Assembly: GCF_024220175.1 (NCBI RefSeq)
Contig: NZ_CP098502.1
Coordinates: 3,848,514-3,912,513 of the forward strand
Direction of reading: 5' to 3'
Length of the DNA stretch: 64,000 nt
Source of the DNA: Paraconexibacter antarcticus
Lineage (GTDB): Bacteria; Actinomycetota; Thermoleophilia; Solirubrobacterales; Solirubrobacteraceae
In this document: piece after piece, positions 53,498 through 62,635 of the stretch
Layout of the letters: each line of letters opens with the position of its first letter
Position numbering within the stretch: position 1 is the stretch's first letter
Notes under the pieces: generated by a model
The model's input: the letters and a program-made list of their open reading frames with translations, nothing else
Database searches by the model: none
What the model was told of the DNA's origin: nothing
Made by a program: the position numbers and the translations under genes

Positions 53498-56400
53498 CTA
53501 CCCCGGCAGGTCCTCGCGGCCGTCGCGGCCCTCGGTGACCCGCGCGAAGGCCTGCTCCGCCGGCATCGCCGCGCCGAGGTGCTCCCCCTGGCCGGCGTCC
53601 ACGCCGATGCTGCGCAGGGTCTCGAGCGCCGCCTGGTCGGGGACGAACTTCCCGACGGTCCGTGCGCCGGCGCCGACTGCGAGGTCGACCATCGCGCCGA
53701 TGACGAGCTGGTCGCCGTGCTCGTCGGCGCAGTGGCGGACGAAGCCCCCGTCGATCTTCAGCACGTCGAACGGCAGGTGCTTGAGGTAGAAGAAGCTGCC
53801 GAAGCCGCCGCCGAAGTCGTCCAGCGCGAGCGGGCAGCCGAGGTGCTCGAGGTCGCGCGCGAGCTCCTGGACGAGCGGCAGGTGGGCGGCCGCGTCGTGC
53901 TCGCCGAGGAGGATCGTCAGGCGCCGCGGGTCGACCATGTGCGCGGTGAGCTGGTCGGCGAGCAGGTCGATGAGCTCCTCCCCCAGCGAGTGCACCGAGA
54001 GCTTCACGCCCGCCGTCGGGCCGTCGGGGTGCGCGGCGAGGAGGGCGACGGCGCGGGCGACGGTCCAGCGGTCGAGCTCCCGGACGAGCTCGTGGTGGTG
54101 GTCGGCCGGGAGGAAGCTCGCCGGGGCCTGCAGGTCGCCGTCGCGCGTGCGCAGGCGCAGCACGAGCTCGAACTGGACCGTCACGCCGCTCTCGAGGTCG
54201 ACGACCGGCTCGGCGTAGAGGACCATGCGGTCCTCGTCGAGCGCCTCGCGGATCTGGTTCGCGAGGTCCGCGGTCGGCCGGATGCGCCGCGGCCGGGCGA
54301 TCGGGTCGAGCGACTGCTGGACGCGGCCGCGGCCGGCCTGCTTCGCGTCGTACATCGCGAGGTCCGCGTCCATGAGGAGGTCGTCACCGCGGATCTCGGG
54401 CCGGTCGACGAGCGCGACGCCGACGCTCGCGGTGAGGACGCCGTGCTCGCCGTCGACCTCGACGGTGCCGACCGCGTCGACGAGCGCGCTGCCGACGTTG
54501 AGGGCGTCCTGGAGCTCGGCGTGCGGGAGGAGCACCGCGAACCCGTCCCCGCCGAAGCGGGCGATGAGGTCGGAGTCGCGTAGCCGCCGGCGCAGCGCCC
54601 GCGCGACGTCGGCGATCGCCTCGTCGCCGCGGCCCCGCCCGATGCGGGCGTTCAGCGCGTCGAAGCCGTCGAGGTTCAGGACGAGGACGGCGCCGCCGAC
54701 GCCGTAGCGGCGCACGCGGGTGAGGTGCTCCCGCAGCGACCGCTCGAAGGCGCGGCGGTTGAGCAGACCGGTGAGGAGGTCGTGGTCGGCGAGGAACTGC
54801 AGCTGCGTCTCCGCGCGGCGCCGCTCGGAGACGTCCTGCATCTGGACGAGGTAGTGCTTCGCCTCGCCCTCGCCGCCGAGGACGAGCGCCGTCGACACGA
54901 GCGTCCACACGACGTGCCCCGACGGCTGCACGACCCGCAGCTCCGCGTCGTGGTCGCGCAGGTCCCCGTCGAGCAGCGCCTCGCGCGCCTGCCGATGCGT
55001 GTCGGCGTCGGCCTGGTGCAGCAGCGCGTCGAACGTCATGCCCCGCAGCGTCGGCGCGTCCTCCCCCGTGAGCGTCGCAAGCGCCCGGTTGGCCTGGAGG
55101 ACCTGTCCGTCGAGCGCGACGACCGCCATGCCCATCGGGGCCTCGTCGAACGCGCTGCGGAACCGGTTCTCGGCCTCGCGCAGCCGCAGCTCGGTCTCGC
55201 GGCGGATCGTGACGTCGCGGCTGGAGCCCTGGATCTGGACGAACTCGCCGGTGAGGTCGTGGCGGACGGCGCGCATGCGCGTCTCGACCCACAGCCAGTG
55301 ACCGTCGCGGTGCTGGACGCGGTGGGTGATGCTCAGGACCGTCGGGTTGGCGGCGAGCTCATCCAGCACGGCCCGTGTGCGCTCGCGATCGTCGGGATGG
55401 ACGACGTCCTCGGTGGTCAGGCCGATCAGCGTCGATGGCCGGCGTCCCAGCAGCGTGCCGGCCGCCGGCGAGACGTAGGTGAACCGGTGTCGCGGGTCGC
55501 CGAGCCAGAGGACATCTGTCGCGCTCTCCTCGAGGAAGGTCGAACGACGGCGAGCCTGGGCGGCGGCCGACGCGGCGGCATCGCGCTCCTCCAGGCCGCT
55601 GACCGCCAGGGCGATGGCCGTACGCTCGCGATGGACCAGGAGGCCGACTCCCAGCATGAGCAGCATGGTCAGTGAGAGGCCGACGCCGAACGCGGCGATG
55701 ACCCCGGCCCGGTCGGCGCGGATCGGCGCGATGGTCACGGTCCAGTCGCGGCCCGCCACGTGCACCAACGAGCGTTGTTCGCCGTCGGGCACGCGCACCG
55801 GGCTGCCGTCGAAGCTCCGGCGGCCGTCGCTGAGCTGCGCGTCGACGCCGCCGGGCAGCGCGCCCTCGACGATCCGGGCGAGGGCCTTCGTGTCGAGCAC
55901 CGCGGCGACGCGCAGGAGCGACTGCCGCCCGGTGAGGCGACGGACCGGGAGATACAGCGCGATGACGGACGACCTGCCGCGCAGGGCCGGGGTCGGCGGT
56001 GAGGCGACGACGACCCCTGCGCGCACCGCCCGCCGCAGTGACGGCGCGCGGTCCGGCTCGGCGCCGACGTCGACGTACGTGCCCGGCGGCGAGAGGGCGG
56101 GCAGCCGGAACGTCCGCGACGTCATCACAACCGTGTAGCGCTGGTGCGGCGTCTGCCGGTGCGTCCCGCCGCCGGGCTTGACGATCGGGCCGTAGTGGCG
56201 CTCGAAGGCGCGGCGCCGGCTCTGCGGGACCTCGCGGAGCACCGCGACGAGCGACACGACCCCGCCGCGGAGGATCTTGCGGGCGGCGAGGGTGAGCTCC
56301 GCGTCCGGGATGGCTCCGCTGGCCGAGTAGAGCGTCGCGAGTCCGTCGAGCGCGCTGAGCACCGGGGTGGTGGCGGCCCGGGTGGCCTCGGCGGCGAGCC

Positions 56401-57196
56401 GCAGGTCGGCCCGCTGCGTGTCGCGCGCCTTGACGCGCGCATGGTGGGCGACCGAGAAGGTCGTGATGACCGTCAGGCCGAGGGCGAGCGCGCCGACGAA
56501 CCACGTCAGCGAGGCCGGGGCGCGCCGGATCGCGCCGCGCATCGGGTCGAGGATCGCGACGCACGCCGCGAGCACCCCGAGGGCGGCCAGCGGCGACAGG
56601 GCGTAGCGGGGCTCGACGGCGAAGAAGCCCTCCCAGCCGAACACGAGCCCGACGACCCCGGCGAGCGCGACGAGGCCGGCGACGGCGGCGGCGATCTCCG
56701 CCGGCAGCCGTCCCCACGGCACGGTCCGCATGACGACGGCGAGTCCGAGGAGGAGGAACATGACCGCCGCCTGGGGCGAGGGCCGGCCGGACATGTGAGC
56801 GTCCGCGAGGGCGCCGGCGGCGATGCGGTCCTCGAGGGCCCAGTCGTTGCCGCTGATCGTCGCGATGAGCGCGGTCCCCATCGCGAGGGCGGTCGCGGCG
56901 CCGAGCACGACGGCCAGCGGGCGCGCGAGGCGCGCCTGCCCCGCCCAGTAGCCGGCGACGATCGCGAGGATCGTGAGCGCGGTCGCCGGCGGGAGCGGCC
57001 GGCCGCCGAGCCCGAGCCGCGCGATCCCGGTGGACCCCTGTCCCCAGCCGGCGAGGACGAGCATCGCCGCGGCGGCGGCGGCGAGCGTGACGCCGAGGAC
57101 GATGCGCGAGCGGTGCGGGAACGACTCCCCGCTGTCGTACGGGTCGCGGCCGTACGGGACCGGTGGCCGGTGGAACGGGTCCTCGCTCGCGTCCAC
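53498..57196 (-). CDS. CHASE-PAS-PAS-GGDEF-EAL protein with degenerate catalytic motifs
   Basis: 1232 residues. Seven or so membrane helices lie in residues 30-255, then a CHASE-type sensor (about 270-480) bounded by a further helix at about 490-515. Two PAS domains follow (VLWLGDPRHRFTYVSPAAGT; and RFRSAFDEAPMGMAVVALDG). The GGDEF domain (about 800-955) has GGDGF, with the catalytic Glu replaced by Gly. The EAL domain (about 970-1220) has FELVLR for EALxR, KLS for the usual NxS, GEHD for the second Glu, DDFG intact, and KFVPD for AEGVE. I infer it neither makes nor breaks c-di-GMP but may bind it or a partner. Some EAL chemistry could remain. Confidence 0.88.
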   Translation of the reverse strand: MDASEDPFHRPPVPYGRDPYDSGESFPHRSRIVLGVTLAAAAAAMLVLAGWGQGSTGIARLGLGGRPLPPATALTILAIVAGYWAGQARLARPLAVVLGAATALAMGTALIATISGNDWALEDRIAAGALADAHMSGRPSPQAAVMFLLLGLAVVMRTVPWGRLPAEIAAAVAGLVALAGVVGLVFGWEGFFAVEPRYALSPLAALGVLAACVAILDPMRGAIRRAPASLTWFVGALALGLTVITTFSVAHHARVKARDTQRADLRLAAEATRAATTPVLSALDGLATLYSASGAIPDAELTLAARKILRGGVVSLVAVLREVPQSRRRAFERHYGPIVKPGGGTHRQTPHQRYTVVMTSRTFRLPALSPPGTYVDVGAEPDRAPSLRRAVRAGVVVASPPTPALRGRSSVIALYLPVRRLTGRQSLLRVAAVLDTKALARIVEGALPGGVDAQLSDGRRSFDGSPVRVPDGEQRSLVHVAGRDWTVTIAPIRADRAGVIAAFGVGLSLTMLLMLGVGLLVHRERTAIALAVSGLEERDAAASAAAQARRRSTFLEESATDVLWLGDPRHRFTYVSPAAGTLLGRRPSTLIGLTTEDVVHPDDRERTRAVLDELAANPTVLSITHRVQHRDGHWLWVETRMRAVRHDLTGEFVQIQGSSRDVTIRRETELRLREAENRFRSAFDEAPMGMAVVALDGQVLQANRALATLTGEDAPTLRGMTFDALLHQADADTHRQAREALLDGDLRDHDAELRVVQPSGHVVWTLVSTALVLGGEGEAKHYLVQMQDVSERRRAETQLQFLADHDLLTGLLNRRAFERSLREHLTRVRRYGVGGAVLVLNLDGFDALNARIGRGRGDEAIADVARALRRRLRDSDLIARFGGDGFAVLLPHAELQDALNVGSALVDAVGTVEVDGEHGVLTASVGVALVDRPEIRGDDLLMDADLAMYDAKQAGRGRVQQSLDPIARPRRIRPTADLANQIREALDEDRMVLYAEPVVDLESGVTVQFELVLRLRTRDGDLQAPASFLPADHHHELVRELDRWTVARAVALLAAHPDGPTAGVKLSVHSLGEELIDLLADQLTAHMVDPRRLTILLGEHDAAAHLPLVQELARDLEHLGCPLALDDFGGGFGSFFYLKHLPFDVLKIDGGFVRHCADEHGDQLVIGAMVDLAVGAGARTVGKFVPDQAALETLRSIGVDAGQGEHLGAAMPAEQAFARVTEGRDGREDLPG

Positions 57197-57207
57197 CCGG
57201 TGTGCCT

Positions 57208-57522
57208 CTACGTGCCCTTCCGGATGACGAACCCGCGGCCGGCGAGCGTCTCGAGGGCATCCTCGAAGCCCGCGTAGTCGCGGGCGAGCAGGAGGTCGAG
57301 GGGGCGCCCGGACGGGCCCGAGGTCCGCAGCCAGCGGCGCAACGCGTCGGCGTGGGTGCGCTCGGCGGCCTCCTCGGTGAGCGTCAGGAGCAGCGGCAGC
57401 TGCGGCTTGTCGTCGAGGTCGCCGGCGACGATCGACAGCGGGTCCGCCCCGAGGGCGCGGCAGAGCTCGTCCTCGGTGAGGCCGAGGCGCTGCATGAGCA
57501 CGGCGGCGGCGGTGGCGGTCAT
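57208..57522 (-). CDS. Hypothetical helix-turn-helix-like small protein
   Basis: 104 residues. The N-terminal LMQRLGLTEDELCRALGADP resembles a helix-turn-helix or a death-like helical fold. The centre (PQLPLLLTLTEEAAERTHAD) and the end (LLLARDYAGFEDALETLAGR) are similar to proteins that bind a longer partner. I do not recognise it. It is 11 bp upstream of the GGDEF-EAL gene on the same strand, so the two are likely an operon. Confidence 0.65.
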   Translation of the reverse strand: MTATAAAVLMQRLGLTEDELCRALGADPLSIVAGDLDDKPQLPLLLTLTEEAAERTHADALRRWLRTSGPSGRPLDLLLARDYAGFEDALETLAGRGFVIRKGT

Positions 57523-57538
57523 CGCACCGGCAAGTGTG

Positions 57539-58774
57539 TCACCCGCCGCGCTTGCGGCGAAGGGCGGCCCAGCCGTTGTCGAGGAGCATGCGCGTCGCGG
57601 TCACCGGGAGGGGCTCGGAGCCCTGCGGCTCATGGCCCCCGCCGATGCGCTGGATCTGCCGGGTGTGGAAGTAGAGCTCGAGCGCGGCGTCGAGCTGCTT
57701 CGACGACAGGCGCCGGGAGGTCATGACCGGCGCCGCGCCGCCGCCGGTCACCGTCGTCGGGACGGCGGCGTCGAGCGCGAACGGCCGGGCGAGCCCGACG
57801 AGGTCGGTGGCGCCGGAGGTGATCGCCTCGCGCATCGCGCCGGGTGTGCGGAAGCCGCCGGTGACCATGAGCGGCACCGACGTGACGCCGCGGACCTTCT
57901 CGGCGTAGTCGAGGAAGTAGGCCTCGCGCTGCTTCGTCGACTCCGCGCGGGTGTCGCCGGTCGCCATCGCGGGCGACTCGTAGGTACCGCCGCTCACCTC
58001 GAGGAGGTCGAGGCCCTCGGCGGCGAGGGCGGCGACGACGGCCATCGACTCCTCCTCGCTGAAGCCGCCGCGCTGGAAGTCCGCGGAGTTCAGCTTGATC
58101 CCGACGGGGTAGTCGCCGCCGACGCGCGCGCGGATGGCGCGCAGCACCTCGAGGACGAACCGCATGCGGCGCTCGGCGTCGCCGCCCCACTCGTCGGTGC
58201 GGACGTTGGCGCGGGGCGAGAGGAACTGGCTCACGAGGTAGCCGTGCGCGCCGTGGATCTGGACGCCGTGGAAGCCGGCCTCCTGGACGACGCCCGCGGC
58301 GACGGCGAAGCGCCCGACGACGGCGCGGATCTCGTCGCCGGTGAGCTCCTTGGGCGTCGGCGCGCCGGGCACCTTCGGGCGGATCGGGGAGGGCGCGACG
58401 GGGTGGGTGCCGGCGATGCGGAGCGCCTGACGGCCCGGGTGATTCAGCTGGACCCACGTCGGGGTGCCGCCGGCCTGGGCGGCCTGCGCCCACGCGCGGA
58501 GCTGCTCGAGATGGCGGTCATCGTCGACGACGACGTTCTTCGGCTCCCCCAGGTGTCCGCGGTCGACCATGACGTTGCCGGTGATGAGCAGTCCGCCGCC
58601 GCCCGTGCCCCAGCGGGCGTAGAGGCGCGTGAGCTCGGCGGTCGGAGCGTTGACACGGTCGCCGAGCTGCTCGCTCATGGCGGACTTCGCGATCCGGCCC
58701 GGAAGGACCGCACCGCACGGCAGGGCGAGGGGACGCGTGAGGACGTCCACGGCCTCGTCGACAGTCGGTTGCAT
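57539..58774 (-). CDS. NADH:flavin oxidoreductase / Old Yellow Enzyme family
   Basis: 411 residues, FMN-dependent TIM-barrel ene-reductase. Conserved FMN and substrate residues are in RIAKSAMSEQ, TWVQLNHPGRQ, QIHGAHGYLVSQFLSP, and the phosphate site VTGGFRTPGAM with GLARPF. The OYE active-site His pair reads HGAHGY in part. The enzyme should reduce activated double bonds using NAD(P)H; physiological substrate is unknown. Follows prs on the same strand, separated by 120 bp. Confidence 0.9.
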   Translation of the reverse strand: MQPTVDEAVDVLTRPLALPCGAVLPGRIAKSAMSEQLGDRVNAPTAELTRLYARWGTGGGGLLITGNVMVDRGHLGEPKNVVVDDDRHLEQLRAWAQAAQAGGTPTWVQLNHPGRQALRIAGTHPVAPSPIRPKVPGAPTPKELTGDEIRAVVGRFAVAAGVVQEAGFHGVQIHGAHGYLVSQFLSPRANVRTDEWGGDAERRMRFVLEVLRAIRARVGGDYPVGIKLNSADFQRGGFSEEESMAVVAALAAEGLDLLEVSGGTYESPAMATGDTRAESTKQREAYFLDYAEKVRGVTSVPLMVTGGFRTPGAMREAITSGATDLVGLARPFALDAAVPTTVTGGGAAPVMTSRRLSSKQLDAALELYFHTRQIQRIGGGHEPQGSEPLPVTATRMLLDNGWAALRRKRGG

Positions 58775-58895
58775 GCGGCAACCCTAGCGTGCGTGTGCGT
58801 GCGTTCGGCCGTCGGTGGGAAGCGGGCGATCGCCCCTTGCGCCAACTCCCGGCCGTGCTGATTCCGCCAGCGGCCCCCTGGGCCGCACCGCCACG

Positions 58896-59939
58896 TCAGA
58901 ACAGCTGATTCTCGCCGCCGAAGACCTCGCTCACCGAGTCGTCGGTGAAGATCCGGCGGATCGAGTCGGTGAGGAGCTCGGCGCAGCTGAGGACGCGGAT
59001 GTTGTCCGGGGCGCCGCGACGGAGCGGGATCGTGTCGGTGACGACGATCTGCTCGAACGGCGAGGCGGCGAGGTTCTCGAACGCCTTGCCCGAGAGGACC
59101 GGGTGGGTGGCGGCCGCGAAGACGCGGGCGGCGCCCTCATCCTTCACGGTCTGCCCGGCGGCCTTCAGCGTGCCGGCGGTGTCGATCATGTCGTCGACGA
59201 TGAGCGCCGTCTTGCCCCGCACGTCGCCGATGATGTAGCCGATCTCGGCGACCTGCTGCGCCGGGCGCTCCTTGTCGAGGATCGCGAGCTCGGCGCCGAG
59301 CTTGGACGCGAACTTCTTGTTGAGCTTCACGCGGCCGGCGTCCGGCGCGACGACGACGAGGTCCTGCAGCTGCAGGTCGTGGAAGTACTGCGTCAGCATC
59401 ATCATCGCCGTCATGTGGTCCACCGGCTTCTGGAAGAAGCCCTGGACCTGGCCGGCGTGGAGGTCCATCGTGAGGACGCGGTCGGCGCCGGCGGCCTCGA
59501 GCATGCGGGCGACCATGCGGGCGGAGATCGGCTCGCGCGGGGCCGACTTCTTGTCCTGGCGGCTGTAGCCGAACCACGGGCACACGGCGATGACCCGGTG
59601 GGCGGAGGCGCCGACGGCCGCGTCGATCATGAGCAGGAGCTCCATGAGCGCGTCGTTCGCGCTGACGCCCGTGTCCGGGTTGCCGCACGTCGGCTGGATG
59701 ATGAAGACGTCCGCGCCGCGGATCGACTCGTCGTAGCGGCAGTAGACCTCGCCGTTGGAGAAGGTCTTGAGCGTCACGGGACCGAGGTCCACGCCGAGCT
59801 TCTCCGCGATGCGGCGGGCCAGCTCGGGGTTCGCACGCCCCGAGAACAGCATCAGCCGCTTGTCGTAATCGATCGGGAGACTCGTCGCGCCGCGCACAGC
59901 GGGCGAGATACTACGGACAGAGTCCGACGCGTAGGTCAT
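58896..59939 (-). CDS. prs: Ribose-phosphate pyrophosphokinase
   Basis: 347 residues. It makes PRPP from ribose-5-phosphate and ATP for nucleotide, histidine and tryptophan synthesis. The ATP loop region is GYSRQDKKSAPREPISA, the PRPP-binding loop VDDMIDTAGT, and the flexible loop includes RPAQQVAEIG. The N-terminus is about 25 residues longer than usual, so a start nearer LPIDYDKRLMLFSGRANP could be real. Next to glmU, as in most bacteria. Normally rplY and pth would follow; here they are about 9 kb downstream. Confidence 0.95.
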   Translation of the reverse strand: MTYASDSVRSISPAVRGATSLPIDYDKRLMLFSGRANPELARRIAEKLGVDLGPVTLKTFSNGEVYCRYDESIRGADVFIIQPTCGNPDTGVSANDALMELLLMIDAAVGASAHRVIAVCPWFGYSRQDKKSAPREPISARMVARMLEAAGADRVLTMDLHAGQVQGFFQKPVDHMTAMMMLTQYFHDLQLQDLVVVAPDAGRVKLNKKFASKLGAELAILDKERPAQQVAEIGYIIGDVRGKTALIVDDMIDTAGTLKAAGQTVKDEGAARVFAAATHPVLSGKAFENLAASPFEQIVVTDTIPLRRGAPDNIRVLSCAELLTDSIRRIFTDDSVSEVFGGENQLF

Positions 59940-59996
59940 GGGTGAAGGGGCCCGTGGGTCGCGTGTGAGCGTGGTGTCACGTGTGAGCGTGAGGGG

Positions 59997-61391
59997 TCAC
60001 GCGCCGTTCCCGTCCTGGGTGTCCGGCGCGTGCTGCCGGTCAGCATAGTCCTCGAGGTTCGTCTGGCGCGCCCTCGCGATGCCGAGGGCTCCCGCGGCGA
60101 CGTCCTTCGTGATGACCGAGCCGGCCCCGGTGACGGCGCGATCGCCGACGGTGACGGGAGCCACGAAGGTCACGTCGACGCCCGAGCGGACGTCCCGGCC
60201 GATCGTCGTGCGGTGCTTGTGGCGCCCGTCGTAGTTCGCGGTGATCGTCGCCGCGCCGAGGTTCGTCCCCTCCCCCACGTCGGCGTCCCCGATGTACGAC
60301 AGGTGCGGGACCTTGGCGCCCGCGCCGATGTCCGAGTTCTTGATCTCGACGAACGTCCCCGCCTTCGCGCGCTCGCGCAGCACGGTGCCCGGGCGCAGGT
60401 AGGCGTAGGGCCCGATCGTCACGTCGTCGTGGGCGGTCGCCTCGACGCCGAACGCGTGGCGGATCGTCACGTTGTCGCGCAGCGTGCAGTCGGTGAGCGT
60501 CACCTGCGGGCCGACGCGGCAGCCGGCGCCGATGTGGGTCGCGCCGCGGAGGACCGTCCCCGGCTCGAGGAGCGTGTCCTGCCCGATCGTGACCGTCACG
60601 TCGACGTCGGTCGTCCCCGGGTCGATGACCGTGACGCCCGCGCGCATGTGCGCCTCGAGGATCCGCGCGCGGGCCGCGGCCGTCACCTGCGCGAGCTGGA
60701 CGCGATCGTTGATCCCGGCCGTCATCGCCGGGTCGTCGATGACGTGCGCCGCGACCGCCAGTCCGTCGGCGCGCAGCAGCGGCAGCGTGTCGGGGAGGTA
60801 CCGCTCGTGCTGCGCGTTGTCGGTGCCGACCCGCGGCAGGACGCTCCTGAGGGCGGCGGCGTCGAAGCAGAAGATGCCGGTGTTCACCTCGCGGATCTGC
60901 AGCTGCTCGGGGGTCGCGTCCCCGTCGGCCTTCGTCTCGACGACCGCCTCGACGCTGCCGTCGGCGGCCCGCACGACCCGGCCGTAGCCGGTCGCGTCGT
61001 CGAGGATCGCGGTGACCATCGTCGCCGCCGCGCCGCCGGCCGCGTGGGCGTCGACGAGCGCCCGGATCGCCTCGGCGGTGATGAGCGGCACGTCACCGCT
61101 GAGGATGACCACCGGTCCGGAGTCCGGCAGCGCCCCGGTGGCCGCGGCGACCGCGCCGCCGGTGCCGTCCTGGATCGGCTGCACGACGTGCGCGACGCCC
61201 TCCGGCAGGTGCGCCTCGAGGCTCCCGTCGGGCGAGCCCACGACGACGATCGTCGCCGCCCCCGCCGTCCGCGCGGCGAGCACCGGCCAGTGCACCATCG
61301 GGCGCCCGCAGATCTCGTGCAGGACCTTCGGGGTCTTCGACCGCATCCGGGTGCCCTGCCCGGCGGCCATGACGACGGCGCTGAAGCTCAC
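59997..61391 (-). CDS. glmU: Bifunctional N-acetylglucosamine-1-phosphate uridyltransferase / glucosamine-1-phosphate acetyltransferase
   Basis: 464 residues, makes UDP-N-acetylglucosamine for peptidoglycan. The N-terminal pyrophosphorylase has the signature VVMAAGQGTRMRSKTPKVLH, GDVPLI and EVNTGIFCFDA. The C-terminal left-handed beta-helix has hexapeptide repeats from about residue 255, with conserved EIKNSDIGAGAKVPHLSYIG and NYDGRHKHRT. The GTG at 61391 gives SFSAVVMAAG. It is 57 bp upstream of prs; both are likely one operon. Confidence 0.95.
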   Translation of the reverse strand: MSFSAVVMAAGQGTRMRSKTPKVLHEICGRPMVHWPVLAARTAGAATIVVVGSPDGSLEAHLPEGVAHVVQPIQDGTGGAVAAATGALPDSGPVVILSGDVPLITAEAIRALVDAHAAGGAAATMVTAILDDATGYGRVVRAADGSVEAVVETKADGDATPEQLQIREVNTGIFCFDAAALRSVLPRVGTDNAQHERYLPDTLPLLRADGLAVAAHVIDDPAMTAGINDRVQLAQVTAAARARILEAHMRAGVTVIDPGTTDVDVTVTIGQDTLLEPGTVLRGATHIGAGCRVGPQVTLTDCTLRDNVTIRHAFGVEATAHDDVTIGPYAYLRPGTVLRERAKAGTFVEIKNSDIGAGAKVPHLSYIGDADVGEGTNLGAATITANYDGRHKHRTTIGRDVRSGVDVTFVAPVTVGDRAVTGAGSVITKDVAAGALGIARARQTNLEDYADRQHAPDTQDGNGA

Positions 61392-61401
61392 GGCGCTGAT
61401 G

Positions 61402-62157
61402 CTACGCAGGGCCGGACTTCGACAGGCTGTCCGGCGCGGTCTCGCGCTCGTACATGCGCATCCACTTCCGGACGGCGTTGTCGGACACGCCGTACCGCCG
61501 GCCCGTCGCCGCCCAGCCCTCGGCGTTGATCTCGGCGCGAAGCTGCTCGTAGGGAGGGCGCTCGACGCGGCGGGCGTCCGGACGGGGTGCGCGAGGCCCA
61601 CGCCGAGCGCGCCCGGCACACTCGCGCGAGCAGTAGCGCTGCGTCGCCGGTGACGTGATGAGCGCCCCGCAGCCCTGGCAGGGCCGCGCGGGCGCCCGGG
61701 CGTTGCGCCCGCAGTGGGTGTCGAGCGTGGCGGCGCAGTTGGGACAGACGGTCCGCAGGTTCTCGAGGCGATTGTCGTCGGGGACGCCGTTGATGTGATC
61801 GAGGATCAGCGCCATCTCCGCCCCACGCCAGTTCTCGTCCTGACCGCAGAGCTCGCAGCGCCGCTCCTTGTACCCCTCGTCGTATAGCCGCCGCTTCAGC
61901 GCGCCCCGGCTGAACGCACGCCCGGTCGTCAGGATCTCCGCCAGCGGGACGCGCCCGGCGCGAGACCGCCGCCGCATTGTCGCGTACGGGTCGAAATGGC
62001 TGACGTCGAGCCCCCAGATCGCGACGTACTTCTGGAGGACCTTGAAGCTGTTCCCGGTCGAGGATCTCCCCATCCGGCGGAGCGCTTCGGCGTAGCTGCG
62101 CGAGGCGGCGACGGCAGTCCGGGCCTCGTCCTCGGAGTATCTCGGCGACACGAACAC
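61402..62157 (-). CDS. HNH endonuclease-domain protein with C-terminal helix-turn-helix
   Basis: 251 residues. The N-terminal half holds an HNH motif with zinc ribbons: RRCELCGQ, ALILDHINGVPDDNRLENLR and VCPNC. A second zinc-ribbon CQGCG plus RYCSRECA follows. The C-terminal EINAEGWAATGRRYGVSDNA and VRKWMR resemble a transposon-type helix-turn-helix. Such proteins are common as free-standing homing endonucleases or restriction-like nucleases. It lies between glmU and a tRNA-Gln gene, a favoured site for mobile elements. No partner methylase is seen. ATG at 62157. Confidence 0.8.
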   Translation of the reverse strand: MFVSPRYSEDEARTAVAASRSYAEALRRMGRSSTGNSFKVLQKYVAIWGLDVSHFDPYATMRRRSRAGRVPLAEILTTGRAFSRGALKRRLYDEGYKERRCELCGQDENWRGAEMALILDHINGVPDDNRLENLRTVCPNCAATLDTHCGRNARAPARPCQGCGALITSPATQRYCSRECAGRARRGPRAPRPDARRVERPPYEQLRAEINAEGWAATGRRYGVSDNAVRKWMRMYERETAPDSLSKSGPA

Positions 62158-62219
62158 ATGTTCGCATCCGGCCCGGACGGAACCTGGCGACCTCGAACTC
62201 GAAGCTCAAGTGTTGCCAG

Positions 62220-62290
62220 TTGGGGAGCCAGGGTTCGAACCTGGACGAAGAGAGTCAAAGTCTCCCATGCTGCCGTTACATCACTCCCCA
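62220..62290 (-). tRNA. tRNA-Gln (TTG)
   Basis: 71-nt cloverleaf on the minus strand. Acceptor stem TGGGGAG/CTCCCCA, D arm beginning TGATGTAACGGCAGCA, anticodon loop CTTTGAC with anticodon TTG, T arm CCAGGTTCGAACCCTGG, discriminator A. CCA is not encoded. It reads CAA codons and, by wobble, CAG. Confidence 0.93.
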
Positions 62291-62393
62291 GCGGCGCGGC
62301 GCCGGCGCGGCGCGCGCCCCCGTGAAGCGTACCCCGACTCGCAACGGACGCCCCTCGCTAGCATCGCCCCACCCCCACGCAAGGAGCAACTCG

Positions 62394-62567
62394 ATGAAGC
62401 AGTTCAGCTGTGGCGCCGTCGTCCCCGGGTGCACCGCGACGTTCTCGGCGGAGACGGAGGACGAGCTCCTCGGCCAGGTCGCCGCGCACGCGAAGGCCGA
62501 CCACGGGATGGAGACCGTCCCGGACGAGGTCGTCGAGCAGGTCAAGCAGAAGATCGTGACCGTCTGA
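62394..62567 (+). CDS. DUF1059-family small protein
   Basis: 57 residues, with ribosome site AAGGAG. MKQFSCGAVVPGCTATFSAE and the later HAKADHGMETV match the DUF1059 pattern of Cys/His-containing small proteins of unknown function. The two cysteines and the histidines could bind metal. Monocistronic, ended by a strong hairpin at 62580-62617. Confidence 0.85.
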   Translation: MKQFSCGAVVPGCTATFSAETEDELLGQVAAHAKADHGMETVPDEVVEQVKQKIVTV

Positions 62568-62579
62568 ACGACGGGTCGT

Positions 62580-62617
62580 GCCCCGCGCCCGCGCCCGCGA
62601 CGCGCGGGCGCCGGGGC
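62580..62617. terminator. GC-rich hairpin between convergent genes
   Basis: GCCCC-GCGCCCGCG and CGCGGGCGCCGGGGC pair across a short loop. It lies between the DUF1059 stop and the EAL-CBS stop and may end transcripts from both sides. Confidence 0.55.
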
Positions 62618-62635
62618 GGCCTCACGCGGCCCCGG

